Positions 49,506 through 61,639 are shown, counted from the first letter of the stretch. The stretch: DNA of 64,000 bases from Isoetes taiwanensis (GCA_021234155.1 JAJEKV010000031.1:15183748-15247747); one strand, 5' to 3'. Numbers and translations: made by a program. The notes: generated by a model not told the origin, from the letters alone.

Positions 49506-51037
49506 TACTATGGTTGGATCCTTGCTTTGTTGGTCACTGGAATTTCCAAAAAACGTGGCACCTGTTATCTTGAAGCTTTTCGAATTCCTAAGAAATCTCA
49601 AAGGACATGATTGCACCTATTATCCCTATTTAGACACATCAACATACTCCAAGTTTCAAAGATTTCCTAGAATCTCTTATTTCGAGGATTGACAAATAAA
49701 TCTGGGCCTCTGAAACAGAATCCCTCCTTCAAAAGAAGCTTAGAATCATGTGGGGGGTTTGTATAAGTTAGAGAACATATGAGACGAAAATGTAACGGAG
49801 GTCTAAAATCATGTACATGTGACTATCGAAACCAAGATGCTTGGACTATGCTCCACCAAGATGCTTAGGTAGGAAGACTCGACAAAGGAGAAATGGAAAA
49901 CCACAGTACATATTGGCAAATTAAATAGAAGTACATATTGGCAGATTAAACGGAAGCCATGCAAAATAAAGTCAGCACCAAAAGCTCAATTTACATCTTC
50001 GCAACTGGAACGGATATATAAAAAGGGGTTATCTTAATGGTGGACATGTTAACTCTCCAAACTGCAACTATGTTTTGAAACAATCATAGCACTGCACATA
50101 AAAAACATCCAAGTAGCATGGCCTTGTATCATTTGAACTGATTTCATCAAATTAAACATGAAAATACATGAGCAAAACAAAGCAATCTTTGCAAACTAAT
50201 TGCTTACAATTGCCCAAGTCCATGTATTTGTTGTTTTAGTTCACTCGAAAGTCTAGTACTTTTTTGCTTCTACATTATGTTTAAAACCAGAAAATATATT
50301 TAAAGAAATGGACCAGATGAAAGCTTCAAGCAAAAGAATAGAATAGAATAGAATACAAAACATGCATAATAAACGAATACAAAACATGGCAAAGCTCCCT
50401 AAGGAATCAAGCCATGTTTAATCACCTGTGTTTCTTGCTATTTAGAAAGAATGATGCAATCTTGTACCAAAGGCTTAGTTCACAACTAGAACAGACATAT
50501 AGAAAGGGGTTATCTTAATGGCGGGCATGGCAAACCTCCAAACTGCCACTATGTTTCAAAACAATCATGGCAATGCATATGAAAACATCCAAGTCGCATG
50601 GTCCTCCATCATGTTAAACTAATTTCATTCCAACATTAAAATGCTTGTGCCCAAGGTAAAAAACTGGTGATGATGGTTGTTTAAATTTACCTAGAGTTCA
50701 AAACAAAAGCGATTTTAATTGTTCATGTTTCATATGCATTAATCAAAGATATTATACTGCTATGCATTAAACTAGTAATAATCATTTGGATGCGTAATCT
50801 GATGGCCGTACCTGATTGTGAGAGCATACCGTTCTGAATTACCCTTTCAACTCATAGCCATAGGATTTTGATAATTGATTTGGCAATTAGTTCGCCTAAA
50901 TCTATAAAATGTATATGCATCCAACGATTGACCATTTCAGGCACATGTTTTTCATTGGAGTTATCAGGTTATATCCCATTCTTGAGCAGACCATACATGT
51001 GACAAGTCTTTGCCATCACACTCAGGTTTAATAGGTG
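49506..51037. other. Intergenic with a direct repeat pair
   Basis: About 145 bp starting near 49996 (GGGGTTATCTTAATGG, CTCCAAACTGC, ACAATCAT, AACATCCAAGT) recurs starting near 50477. A short (AATAG)n run lies at 50337-50355. No gene recognised. Confidence 0.65.
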
Positions 51038-51046
51038 ACTAAATGC

Positions 51047-51528
51047 GGACCGCCGTATTTAGAGTCCGGGATGTGGTATTTCCGGACTTTTTTTGTGGTG
51101 TTTCCGGCCACCCGTTATCAGCCACTGTGCACTTCACAGTTTTAAGCCCAGAATCAACAGTTTTAGGTCATTTTTTGCTTGATCCGGCTCTATCTGAGCT
51201 CAAATCACTTCCTCTCTTCATCAAACTAGTGTTAAAGAGGAAGACAAAGCGATTGGAAGGGCTTTTGAAGCATTTCAAGCCGTCCAGGGAGCTGCAAGAA
51301 TGATCTGGCCAAAGATTTTGACTCCGCCGCGCAGTTTCCGCTTGGTTTTTGGCCAGAAATACCACTTTTTGGCCAGAAATACCATCTTTTTGGCCAGAAA
51401 CACCAGTTTTTTTGGCCAGAAACACCACTTTTTTGGCCGAAAATACCACTTGGCTGATATCGGATGGCCAGAAACACCACAAAAAAAGTCCGAAAATACC
51501 ACATCCCGGACTCTATATACGGGCGTCC
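51047..51528. mobile_element. 482-bp MULE-type non-autonomous element with 9-bp target duplication
   Basis: Perfect 9-bp flanking duplication ACTAAATGC at 51038-51046 and 51529-51537. The ends are inverted repeats of about 68 bp: GAGTCCGGGATGTGGTATTT occurs near the left end and its complement near the right end, with few mismatches. 9-bp duplications with long TIRs are characteristic of Mutator-like elements. The interior has about six copies of a ~21-bp word built on TTTTGGCCAGAAA and ACACCAC (51345-51480). No transposase; it would need one in trans. Open frames rich in W and P are translations of the internal repeat. Confidence 0.92.
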
Positions 51529-51735
51529 ACTAAATGCTATGGGCAAACCCAATGCTTTGTCCACGCTAAAGACAAATAGTTCGTTTTCTAGTTGCTTAAA
51601 CATCCATGAAGCTGGCACTTCGACGCCTGTTGCTCTCGAATTAGATGCACTCTGTAAAATTATGCCCCCAAATTGCGGCAGATTATTGCTTACCGATTTG
51701 CCATTGTTCTTATTTACAGGATCAATCTTATTGAA

Positions 51736-51860
51736 ATGGGGCTGAATCTGGGTGACAGAGTGCCGGATTTCATAGCAGAAACGAGCAAGCTGCCTTTTTA
51801 TGACTACGTACATCTCCAACAAATGGGCCATTTTATTTTCCCATCCAGACGAGGATTAAC
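51736..51860 (+). pseudogene. 1-Cys peroxiredoxin (Prx6/PER1) 5' fragment
   Basis: From ATG 51736 the translation is MGLNLGDRVPDFIAETS, then KLPFYDYV. After a frame step near 51810 it gives NKWAILFSHPDEDLT and a stop. This matches the start of 1-Cys peroxiredoxins (LGDxxPxFxxxTxxGxxxxHD, WxILFSHPxDFTPVC), which reduce peroxides. The fragment ends just before the catalytic PVCTTE box, so it cannot be active. It lies 200 bp right of the MULE-type element. Confidence 0.55.
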
Positions 51861-53136
51861 ATAGTTTGGCCAGCCGTCTGGGAGCTTCTGTGGGGAGGCC
51901 AACGCATCTTCTGTGGAATACTTAGTCTTCACTAGTTTGGCTAAACTCAGGCAAACATTATCATTTCAAATTTTGGCGCAGTCAAGAGCTCTAGAGGCAA
52001 CGAACTTTTCACTTATAGTAAAAAAAGATACAAGAGAGTCTATTCTAGAGCTAATTCCATGATTAATCTCACTTATATCATATAGCAGATGAAGATATGA
52101 AGATACATGTGACTCTATTATAGATAGTAGTTCTATGATTATCTGATGCTACTGCGTGAAATCAAAGAAACGAAGGGGATTCAAAAACAAATTCGAAAAT
52201 AGGGGGCATACCTTATATGAAGCTACTTGCAGTCTTAGTGAGCCTTAGCGAATTGAAAAACCTGGGCGATCTAAGCCTATTTATACCCAGAGAGATCCAC
52301 AGTAAATGTTACACATAGATTGATCCATAAAAAATCTTCCTAAATCTAGGCTAACATCTGGAACCACTACAAATTTTTCACGTGCATCAGATTACCATGC
52401 TCAAAGTGGTCTAGCGTCAAGAGAAAGAGATGCCAATCTTTATCTTGTCGTAATTCATCCGAAAAGTGCCACGTCCAAGAACCAATCTAATACTGACAGA
52501 ATCAGAGGATCTATCATAGATTCTGATTCTGATTTCTCTAAAGATGGGACCCTATAGATGAATCGTCATTCTTAGATATGAATCATGGTTCTGCAAAGGC
52601 ATCTTGCCCACATTTCTGGAAAGACAGAAGACATCCATCTGTATCATGGATAAGGTTTTCATTGAAAAAGCGGCGTAAACGACCTCTTTACAAAATACAG
52701 CTGTCTCGTGGAGAAACCACCAAAAGTGGCGGTGGAGAAAAAATGAGGAAAGAATTAATAAAAAATAAATAAATAATAGACTCAAAGTCAACCATCCACA
52801 TGTTGTTGAGACAAGATACTAAGCTGTTCAGATCAAATATTCAAGAGCATGTCCCAAAACCTTGTCTCATCGCTAGGGTTTGGCCTGCGGGCAACCATAT
52901 CAACATATGAAGTCGCTAGGAAGACATCTGGCCGGCTCCATAGAAGGTGACATTTCTTTTCGAGTAGACAGCTTTCTTTTGACCCAAGACCAGTTATAGA
53001 CTCTTGGCCGCCTTTCGAAAATGGCGGCATTTGAACAATATAGAATTCAACGAGCATTACTTAACAAACCCATTGTGCCATTCTGCAAATCCATCAGAAA
53101 ACCTTACACAGTTCGAAAAGCACATCCGCCACTGCA
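51861..53136. other. Region upstream of the LRR gene
   Basis: No further gene recognised. It would hold the LRR promoter. I could not pick a convincing TATA box with a fixed distance, because the transcription start is unknown. Confidence 0.4.
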
Positions 53137-55035
53137 ATGTTTCCTTCATTCAAGCATTGGCTTCAAGCCTTACTTATTGCATTCCTCTTGGCCCCTTCCT
53201 TGGGCAGTGCAGCAAATGCCCTTTGTAAAAAGAGTGATAATGATGCTCTTTTGGGTTTCAAATCTAGTCTTTTCAAATCTAGTCTTAGCTCTAGCTCTGA
53301 AGTTCTTCCATTGTGGAAAAATACTGTTGACTGTTGTCAATGGCAGGGAGTTTCATGCAACAGGTGATTGCTCTTCTTTCAATTTACGTGTTTGTGTAGA
53401 TGTGAGATTAAGCTCTAAATTCTAGCATTCTCTTTTTCCGACATGGTTGCATTTTCATCTTTTACATCTTAGCTTACTTTTGAAAAATTATTGCTGAAAT
53501 ACCTTTTTCTTAACAGCAATGGAAGCATCATTGGCTTGAGCCTATCTAGTTCCAAGTCCAAGCTGAGTGTGGATAAAACCATGCCTTTCAATCCTGTGAG
53601 CAAATACTTAGTGCATGTTAAATCACTTCAACTATTAGACTTGTCAAATGTGGATCTGTACTCATGGCCATCAGGACTATCTCAACTGTCGCAGCTCAGA
53701 CTTCTTAACTTGAGCGGCACAAGTATTGAGAACATCACTGACATGCCAAAAGATTTGGCCAGGCTTCAAAAGCTCGAGCAAATAGATTTGAGCAGCAACT
53801 TCAACTCTGGCATGAAAGACGACATTATCAGCATCTTATGCGGCCTTAAAAATCTTAACCTTATATCTCTGTCATCTGCTGCTCAGCTGAACACAATTCC
53901 AAGGTGCTTATCCCAACTCTTTAACTTGACATACCTTGATCTGTCCCTAGTCTATCTTTCTGCTATACCAACCTATATTGACAAGTTTTCGAATCTCAAA
54001 TATCTCGACTTAAGTGGCAATGGTATGATAAATAAAAAAATACCACTGCAGCTTTGCAATCTAAAAAGTCTGGACTATTTAGAACTTGCTCACAATTCTG
54101 GTCTAATTGGAAGCATTCCAGCCTGCATAGGACAGCTAACAAATTTGACAGAGCTGAGTGTAGGATATTGTCAGTTGGATGGAAAGATACCAGAGAGTAT
54201 TGCCAATCTTACTAAGCTCAGAAGGCTAAACCTTGGAGGAAATAACTTTGTAGGCCCTATTCCTTCCTGGCTAGGTCTTCTAACAAATCTCGAGCATCTT
54301 GATCTTAATGGTCCTGTGAATATGGAGATAGAACAACCTTCTGATCCTAAAGGTGCTCTGTATACTGGAAATATTCCAGAGTCTATAGGCAACTTGGTTA
54401 AACTGCGTTACTTTACGGTGGAAGGAAATTTACTAACAGGTTCTATTCCTTCAAGTTTTGCCAAGCTGTCTAACATTGAGACATTGCAGATTACAGGGAA
54501 AAATTTAACTGGAAGCTTGCCAGATTTTAGCAAGCTGGTCAAGTTGCAATACTGTTACATAACTGGTCGAGGAATTACTGGCACAGTTCCTGCCTCTATT
54601 GGGAACTGCACTGGGTTGCAGATTTTGATGCTCCGTAACACTTTGACAGGTCCAATTCCAAAAACAATAAAATACTTGCGTAAGCTTTATTCTCTGTTTC
54701 TTGATGGGAACAAATTGAGTGGCAGTATGCCAACGGAGTTTGGGAAACTTGGCAGCCTTCGGGACTTGAACCTAAAAGGTAACAAGCTTGGTGGCAGGAT
54801 CCCTGCACAGATTGGTAATCTTCATGAGTTAGAATACCTGGATCTTTCTTCAAATAAGTTAACAGGACAGATACCTTCCAGCTTCCTGGACTTGAATCAA
54901 CTCAAAAGTCTGAACTTGTCACACAACCATCTCACAGGAGCTATTCCTCAGGGCGGTAAACTTAGCAGCTTTCCTTCTTCTGCATTTGCGAGTAATGATG
55001 GCCTTTGTGGTGCCCCACTATCATCTTGCAAATAA
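53137..55035 (+). CDS. Secreted leucine-rich-repeat protein (LRR-RLP-like, no kinase or membrane anchor)
   Basis: Two exons, 53137-53363 and 53517-55035, joined across a 153-bp GT-AG intron (CAACAG/GTGATT ... TTAACAG/CAATGG). The join keeps the frame (Cys-Asn-Ser-Asn) and gives a product of about 581 residues. Residues 1-27 are a signal peptide (hydrophobic LLIAFLLAPSLGSA). An LRRNT_2 cap follows with DNDALLGFKSSL and the Cys pair in VDCCQWQGVSCN. The rest is about 16-18 plant-type extracellular LRRs (LxxLxLxxNxLxGxIP), some irregular, ending in the cap GLCGAPLSSCK and a stop. There is no transmembrane segment or kinase, so it should be secreted, like PGIP- or DRT100-type proteins, or a receptor-like protein cut before its membrane anchor. 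A role in ligand or pathogen recognition is inferred. An AATAAA signal lies at about 55144. Confidence 0.9.
53364..53516 (+). other. Intron of the LRR gene
   Basis: GTGATTG donor and a pyrimidine-rich acceptor CTTTTTCTTAACAG. It lies after the LRRNT cap, a position common in this gene type. Reading through it would hit stops. Confidence 0.85.
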
Positions 55036-55257
55036 CAAAAGCTTGTATACTTTCAACCAAAGAGTATTTTAAATAATCATTGAATACATTGCTTTGAGAT
55101 TAGTAAAGAATTATTAGTGTTTTGCAACTTGTTGTGCCGCCTTTAATAAACCTCACAACACCACTTTGAAGGTCTGTCTTATTAAATTACTCAATGGAAG
55201 AACAATATACACAAGAAAGACTCCATTCACGCTTGTGCCTAGGCCTTGTACATGTTT

Positions 55258-55395
55258 CTTATTTGCAACCTTCTATAGTGTATTTCAGACCATAAGCATA
55301 CACTAACAACTTTCACATGGAAAGTGTTTTTTATTTGCAACCTTCTATAGTGTATTTCAGACCATAACCATACACTAACACCTTTCACATGGAAA
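55258..55395. repeat. Tandem duplication, 72-bp period
   Basis: TTATTTGCAACCTTCTATAG through CACTAACA and TTTCACATGGAAA occurs twice, almost identically, 72 bp apart, downstream of the LRR gene. Confidence 0.9.
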
Positions 55396-55536
55396 AAATA
55401 GATTTACAGATATTTATATAGGAAAGAGAGCCAGTTTGTGTGGCATCAAATAATAATTGGCTTAAAGTGTATACTTTATTTTGAAGAAAGTCATAATAAC
55501 GTTGGCAATGCTTCTAGCATGCGCATATATTAGAAG

Positions 55537-56880
55537 AACGAAGGAAGGAAGTATATTTTAACGTCTACGGAGGACAAACTGGCCTATGAGACGGTAGATA
55601 CACTACACAAAGCAGATAAAAGCCACAACGAAAATACAAATGTTACTATACAATGTGTCCCTACTACAGGGATGAAAAAACCCCATGTTGGAGGAAAAAC
55701 CCTGGTAATAGGCTCTCAGATCCCCTGTCCTATAATGGATACTCTGATGGTGGGGACCTACAAAATGTAGGACGCGAGACGTGCAACCATCGGTGATGCC
55801 AGCAAGTGATGCAACTGTGTCTCAGAGCATCTAAGATCAGCATGTGCTGCTCGGATGTGCGTATATGCCAGACACTTCTGCAGAGCATGGTGCTCATCCT
55901 CTACTATTTGCATGCGACAACACTGACCTATTCTCTTATGTCAGGGGATTCTCTGCCCTCCATCCGTACTCCAACGACCTGTTTCAATTCTGAGATGATG
56001 GGACCCCGTCCTCACGGAGGCAATAGCTCTCCGTTTCTTCATAGATGTGTGTGCTTTCAAGTACTGGTGTGGGCCACGTTCTAGCGCCGGATTAACCTGC
56101 GTGCGGTAGTGCTCTGTTTTAGGCTTCGCAAGAGTCGCTGCATTCCACAAAGTGGTAGCAAAGTGCTCATTCAGGTATGCATCCTGTCCCTCGGCATCAT
56201 GTATAGCCACAATCTGTTGGTAGTCTATAGACCATGTTGCGAACCACCCCTTACAATGCTCCTGCCATACTCTCTTCAGTTGGTGTGGCCCTTGTGCCAA
56301 TAACAAAGGCCTGGGGGGCAGACGTTGTGCATCCATGCTATTGACCTTATGAAAATATGCAAGATGTCTGTTCATAGCAGAATGTTGCAGAGGGCCAGAA
56401 ACCAGTCTCATATGGCGAAATTTGATAAGGCACCATGTCCTTGACACCTAGGTTGTATGTCAAAAAGGCCTTTTGCACCATCTCTAGCTTATCCCAAGTC
56501 TTCTTGCTAATTGCTGGACCACAGACCTCTACCCCATACGACAGTACTGGTTCAATGAGTGCTCTTAACAGGTGTGATCTACGTGCCCAGTCACAGAGGT
56601 CTATTCTGTAGCAGCTATTCTGCATAGCATACGGGGCTTTCCATCCCGCGCCGACCCTTCTTTCCACACAGTCATCCCATAGCATACTAGCGGAAAAATC
56701 GACTCCCAGATACTTGAAGGTCCTTATGACATCTACCTTCTGTCCTCTGTAATAGAGATCTGGGATATTATGCTGCGAGAAGAGGATTGCCAAGAGCTTA
56801 GTTTTCTGCAGGTTCATCGTCATTTCTGATGTGTCACAGGACCCACTAAGAGCATCCAAATGCTGCTGCAAAAATTGCTA
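55537..56880 (-). mobile_element. 5'-truncated LINE with complete 3' end
   Basis: Minus-strand ORF2 C-terminal part (56871-55860) followed by a 3' UTR that ends in the family motif (reverse complement of TTTTAACGTCTACGG at 55557-55570) and a short (GAAG)n-type tail at 55537-55551. The 5' end at about 56880 falls just after where the RT catalytic YADD would be. 5' truncation is the normal outcome of target-primed reverse transcription. Confidence 0.8.
55860..56871 (-). pseudogene. LINE ORF2 C-terminal fragment (RT thumb and beyond)
   Basis: Translation gives MNLQKTKLLAILFS, then VIRTFKYLGVDFSASMLWDD, RRVGAGWKAPYAMQNSCYR, LLRALIEPVLSYGVEVCGP and DKLEMVQKAFLTYNLGVKD. This is the typical stretch after the RT active site of non-LTR elements (NxxKTK, FKYLGV, PVLxYGxEVW). 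A second frame continues with RRAIASVRTGSHHLRIETGR, and a Cys/His end (EDEHHALQKC) is visible near 55880. The frameshift at about 56400 and the missing catalytic core make it inactive. Confidence 0.82.
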
Positions 56881-57686
56881 CCACTAACAAACTGAAATAT
56901 ACAACCTATACAATTATAATAATATGACTTAGGGTGGTTTCCCATTCGCAACTAGATTACTAGTTGGTTATCTCTTAACTCAACTAAAAATATTGTGTTT
57001 TTCCATTAAAGTCATCAAATTAAGACTAACTTAAAGGATTGTGAAGATATGCATTCACACTATATCAGTTATGGATCACTTAGGTTAAGCTAATGAAATC
57101 AACTTAACCTAACTTTTACAATGAGCTTCTACTTCACACTAGCAGTTAAGCAGTTTTGTTAGATTACAGATAGATGTATATGTTTCTCACTTCAGTGTTA
57201 TTCAATCATCAAATTTTTATTCTGGTCAACTAGTGGCATCCTTATCAAAGTTAATATTTAAGAGTTTAACCTAACTAGAACGATTTCTCACTCACAGTTA
57301 AATTAGGTTAATGTTTAACAAAAAAACTAGAAGTTAAATGGACCTAGCACATGTCACTTAACTTCTATATTGGTTAAATATTTTTTAATTTGGTTAAGAA
57401 AATAACTTCTTAACTTTTTTTAGTATGAAGGATGCTCTGTTTAAGTTAATGAACATATAAAAATTAACCGGGATTAACTTAACGGATATTAATTTAAAGG
57501 TCAGTAGGAAAGCAAGTTTCAATTATTTGCCCTATTTAACTTAACTTAATGGTAAGTGGGAAATAGTACTTAGACTTGTTAATGAAGAGACTCTACTAGA
57601 TCCTCTTTAAATAACATTTGCAGGATTTGACAAACATTTCCCCTTTTGAGGCATAATCTAAAATGGTGTGTTAAAAAGTTAAATAG
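56881..57686. other. AT-rich intergenic DNA
   Basis: Rich in AACTTAA and GGTTAA words. No gene or clear repeat unit recognised. Confidence 0.5.
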
Positions 57687-57932
57687 AAAGATAGTAGTTA
57701 GATAGATAGTAGATAGATAGTAGTAGTTTTAACGTCACGCCACTAGGCAGCATCCAACTGGACATGTGACCACACACCACACTACATTGCTCGATTGGGC
57801 CCTGCCCCCAACCATCTTACGTTGCGTCTGTTGGGATTTGACCCCCAACAGTGCCGAGTGCGATTCTGGGCAGTCTCGAACTCGAGACCACATAGCTAAG
57901 GAACTAGTGTGTTACCACTAGACCAAAGGTGA
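57687..57932 (-). mobile_element. tRNA-headed SINE with LINE-like 3' end
   Basis: On the minus strand the 5' head has a pol III A box (TTGGTCTAGTGGTAAC, about 57926-57911) and a B box (GGTCTCGAGTTCGAGACT, about 57889-57872), spaced as in tRNA genes. A ~130-bp body follows, then GGCGTGACGTTAAAA (57741-57727) and a (CTAT)-type microsatellite tail (57726-57687). Length is about 245 bp. The 3' motif matches the LINE copies in this window, so the LINE enzyme is the likely mobiliser. Confidence 0.8.
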
Positions 57933-59624
57933 AAGGAAAGGACCAGGCGGAATTGAAGATGAAGAAGTTGTCTTGCTAGACATTCATTAATAGAAAGAAA
58001 AAGATCCAGATGAATTAAAGATGAAGAAGCTATCTTGCTAGACTTTCATTCACACAAGAGACCTGACCAGTCAAGTTTATAGGTTGAGAGTCTACTTTCT
58101 TATGAAGAACTAAAGCTTCTTGACTATATCGTCATGCTAAAAGTAACAGTATTTGCAATCCTAATCTATAGAAAGCTTGAAGTATTTATGGAAGAATAAC
58201 CAAAGCACCTATGTATTCACCAAGAAAGCTTGAAGCACTACATGCATTTGGCAGAGGTCAGAGGCTAGAAAGGTTTTGTGCAAATCCGACCTAGGTAGAA
58301 AAATGGTGGCCCTACAAGATATTGCTTGCATACAAAGGTCCCCCATGCTTGCAAGCCATTCGAAAGTAGTTTCTTCTTGGTAGGAATTGGTCTCGTGTCA
58401 TGCATTAACGTCTCATGCTTTAAAACTAAGGGAAACTTTTCACAATGCCTTTGTATTTCTTTGTATTTTGGATGTATTTGTTAAAATGCCTTTGTGTTTC
58501 AATTTCTATTAATGTGCTTTCGGACTGTGGTTTTCCATTCACTAAGAATTATGAAAGGAGCAGAAATCATACATTTCTAACATGCTAGAACATGCCAACA
58601 AAGAGGAAATCATTTAATGATGATAGCATATTGCTAGTCATAGAAAGGACAAACAAAACTATTAAGACACAAAATACCACATACCTAGAACTTTGGATGA
58701 TAGAGCAATGATAGGGTCAAATGGTCATGAAAACCATGTCATGGGACTGAAGGCAAATTCCTGATAATTTAACAATAACAAAGAAAATGACAAAGGACGT
58801 GAAACTGCTAGCGCCCCCTCTCCCTTCCCCCCTCCCCCCTAGGGAATAAATTACTAATCGCATATTTTGTATTAGCTATAATGGCTTTAGCTAAACTTGC
58901 CCGAGATTCATACCCAAACTTTATGTGGTTTAGCTAAACTCTACAGATTTTCCCTCTCATACTTTCTAAGGTTTAGCTAAATCAACCCAAAATTCATCCC
59001 TAGTAGTGTGGTCAATGGATTGTATTAAGGTAAAATTACTATACTTTTTTTCAATTGTTTCCATTTGCTTTAGTCTTTTTTTTTTTGTGAAAACATTCTA
59101 AAACAATGCTAGTTATTTAAGTCTAGGTCTCATATTCCATAGATGCTAGAAAATAAATTATTAATCATGTATTTCTTATGAACTAGAATGATGTTAGCTA
59201 AACTAGCTCGAAATTCATTCTAGAAGTTTCTATGGTTTAGCTAAACAATACAAAATTTCACTCTCTTACTTTCTAGCGTTTGGCTAAAGAGATCGAATGT
59301 TGGTGCATGCGCGGAAAAACGTTAAGCTAAAATTATTCTTTGCCAAATTCTTTCACCAATGAAAGGTTTGGCATCAAGTCTTAGCATCAGTGAAGTAATC
59401 TTAAAAAAGGGCTGGCCAAAAGTAACTTGCTCTTAATAATTTTTAAGTAGTGTCCTGCAAAGAAATGCCCTCCAGAAATGCCTTTATGGCACTTCTCTAT
59501 CACCAATTTCGCCTATGCTTCATTAAAACATCTCGAAAGTATACCTTCTTTGGTCTTTCTGCAAAGAACATCTCCTATGGACAAGTATTTAATGCACTTC
59601 TTTCTAAGTCTCCTTGTTTGGCTG
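57933..59624. repeat. Intergenic with a ~145-bp direct repeat carrying TTTAGCTAAA palindromes
   Basis: 58842-58985 and 59149-59294 share AATAAATTA, TTAGCTAAAC, TATGGTTTAGCTAAAC-type words and CTCTCATACTTTCTA-type words in the same order, about 307 bp apart. Each copy holds several TTTAGCTAAA palindromes. No gene recognised in the rest. Confidence 0.65.
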
Positions 59625-61280
59625 TGTGACGCTCCCTACTAAATATACGGCGCCCGGCCATACACTCCGTAGGAAATCCCCCATCCGGTCCTTCGACCGC
59701 ACGGGCCATCCGTCTATCCCCCACTCAAGGGTATCCCTTTGCGGGAAGGGGACACGAAGGTGTCTTGCGCGCCCTTCCCCTATGGGCTCCTATCACAGCG
59801 GAAGCATAAACAACGTCAGAACTAGCAATATCAACACATCATACTACCTCGAAGGGTAGCCCATCTACATATCCATAACTGCAAAGAAGATAAACATATG
59901 CCATAAAACATGAGAGCTCCTACCCATGGCTCCGACTCATAAGGAGGTCGACTGACTGGCTAGGCCTCAAGATAGAGCAGACCGAGTCATAGCAATGGCG
60001 AGGGCTGGCATGAGACAATGGCTAGGGGGGCTAGGGTTGACCACTCCATCCGCCCCTCCTGTGCATACTTTGCAGAATGAGCTAGATCGGGCTCTGGCAT
60101 GACTCTAGCCTTCCGGACACTCAATCTCATGGCATCACCCATCGAGACTACTCCGGGTTGCATCTCCCCAGTCCGTCGAGGCAGGAAGGGTTGCATCTCC
60201 CCTTCCCGGGGTCTAGAGGTTCCACGGGCGGCTAGAGAATCGTGGCGACACACGATTCGTACCCGACTTAACCCCCCAAAACAGGAGCCAAGCCGACACT
60301 TGCAACTCCTGAGAGGCAGGGCGACACCATTGCCCCAGGAGGTATCAGACCCATGCCCGGCCTACACAAGGTGACCGACCATAGGTCTAGCCCGCTATGG
60401 GATCCCCAGTAGCCATGCTCAGCAGGGATCCTCCCTCCGTATTGCCTCTAGCCCTGTTGTGTAGTGCTGAGTCACATCATAGCCCCCATAGCCCGGTGGG
60501 CTCTTATGCGCAGGCCGCAATAATAATAGGAACTAAGAGGTCTAAACTAGGAGCATACTACGTAATGGCTACTAGGCCTCTACCCCCCTTCCCAATACAA
60601 GAGGAGCAAACATAATCAACCAACATCACATAACATCATATCATGATAATCATCATAAGAACATCTTAACCTAATGATACATATCTAACTTACAGTTAGG
60701 GTTCCTTGATTAGGGTTCAAGATGTTGAACAAGGGTTCTAGGATGGCTCTACTCTAGATACGAAATACTAACCCATCTGAAGTGCTAACTTCCAGATGAA
60801 CTACTAAGAGCACTACTCCACATACCTGTTCCAGAAGCACTCCCTCCCAATCCTGGCGTCTCCATGGTCTTCGAAGTGGTCGAAGCTGCGCTCGCTCCAA
60901 GATCGAATCGACACTCCGGGGGCTGCTGCACTAGGCTATGCCACAGCAAACGGTGCTCGAAACGGAGTTTCGAGTGCGAAGAAGGTTCTCAAGGTGCTAG
61001 GGACAGGAAAAGGTCTAGGGTTAGGGTTTAGGCTAATATAAGTTAGGGTCCACATGGGATGCCACATGGCACCAATTGAGTGGGGCCGTGTGGCGGTTGC
61101 CCAATAGGATAAGGCCATGTGGAAATGGGCCTTATCCTAAGGTTATCTAAGTTAAGCATTTAACTTAGATGTGCACCCATTGCCACTTCCTAAGGTATAC
61201 AAGGCTACAAGGGTAGACTTGTATAGTGATGGGTCCAGAAATATACGTATTTATAGCGTATATTTCCGTGGAACGTCACA
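59625..61280 (-). repeat. 3' LTR of gypsy element C
   Basis: On the minus strand it starts TGTGACGTTCCACGG (61280), next to a polypurine tract (reverse complement of TTCTCCCCCCTTTA), and ends AGCGTCACA at 59625. Length is 1656 bp. It shares the 7-bp termini and internal words with the LTRs of elements A and B. Confidence 0.87.
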
Positions 61281-61639
61281 TTCTCCCCCCTTTAGGATAA
61301 TGCTGTCCTCAGCATTACGCTAAGGTGATTACGCTACAATGCACCTGCAAAACAACATGCATACAACTTCTATTACTCAATTAACATATAGTATAGGCTA
61401 TATTTATACCTATAAAAAATTATATAGCCTTAACAAGGATAATTCTATAGTAAGTCAAAACATTATCACACAGTTATTAGGGTTCATAATTTAAGTCTAA
61501 ATTATGGCTCCCCGCCTCCATGTAATGCGCTCTCATCGGTGCTCCCCTATGCTCGCCCTGCACGAGTAGCACATTACGTTAGTTTTAATAATTGTGGTTT
61601 TAGGGGACCACCCTCCTTACCTACCTCCTTGAGCCGAAT

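Noticed and set aside
51168-51831. Long minus-strand frames (up to 199 codons) rich in GQK and FWP
   Set aside because: They arise from the internal repeat and TIRs of the MULE-type miniature element and are open in several frames at once.
53004-53425. Alternative open frames across LRR exon 1
   Set aside because: They lack the signal peptide and LRRNT cap and do not join to exon 2.
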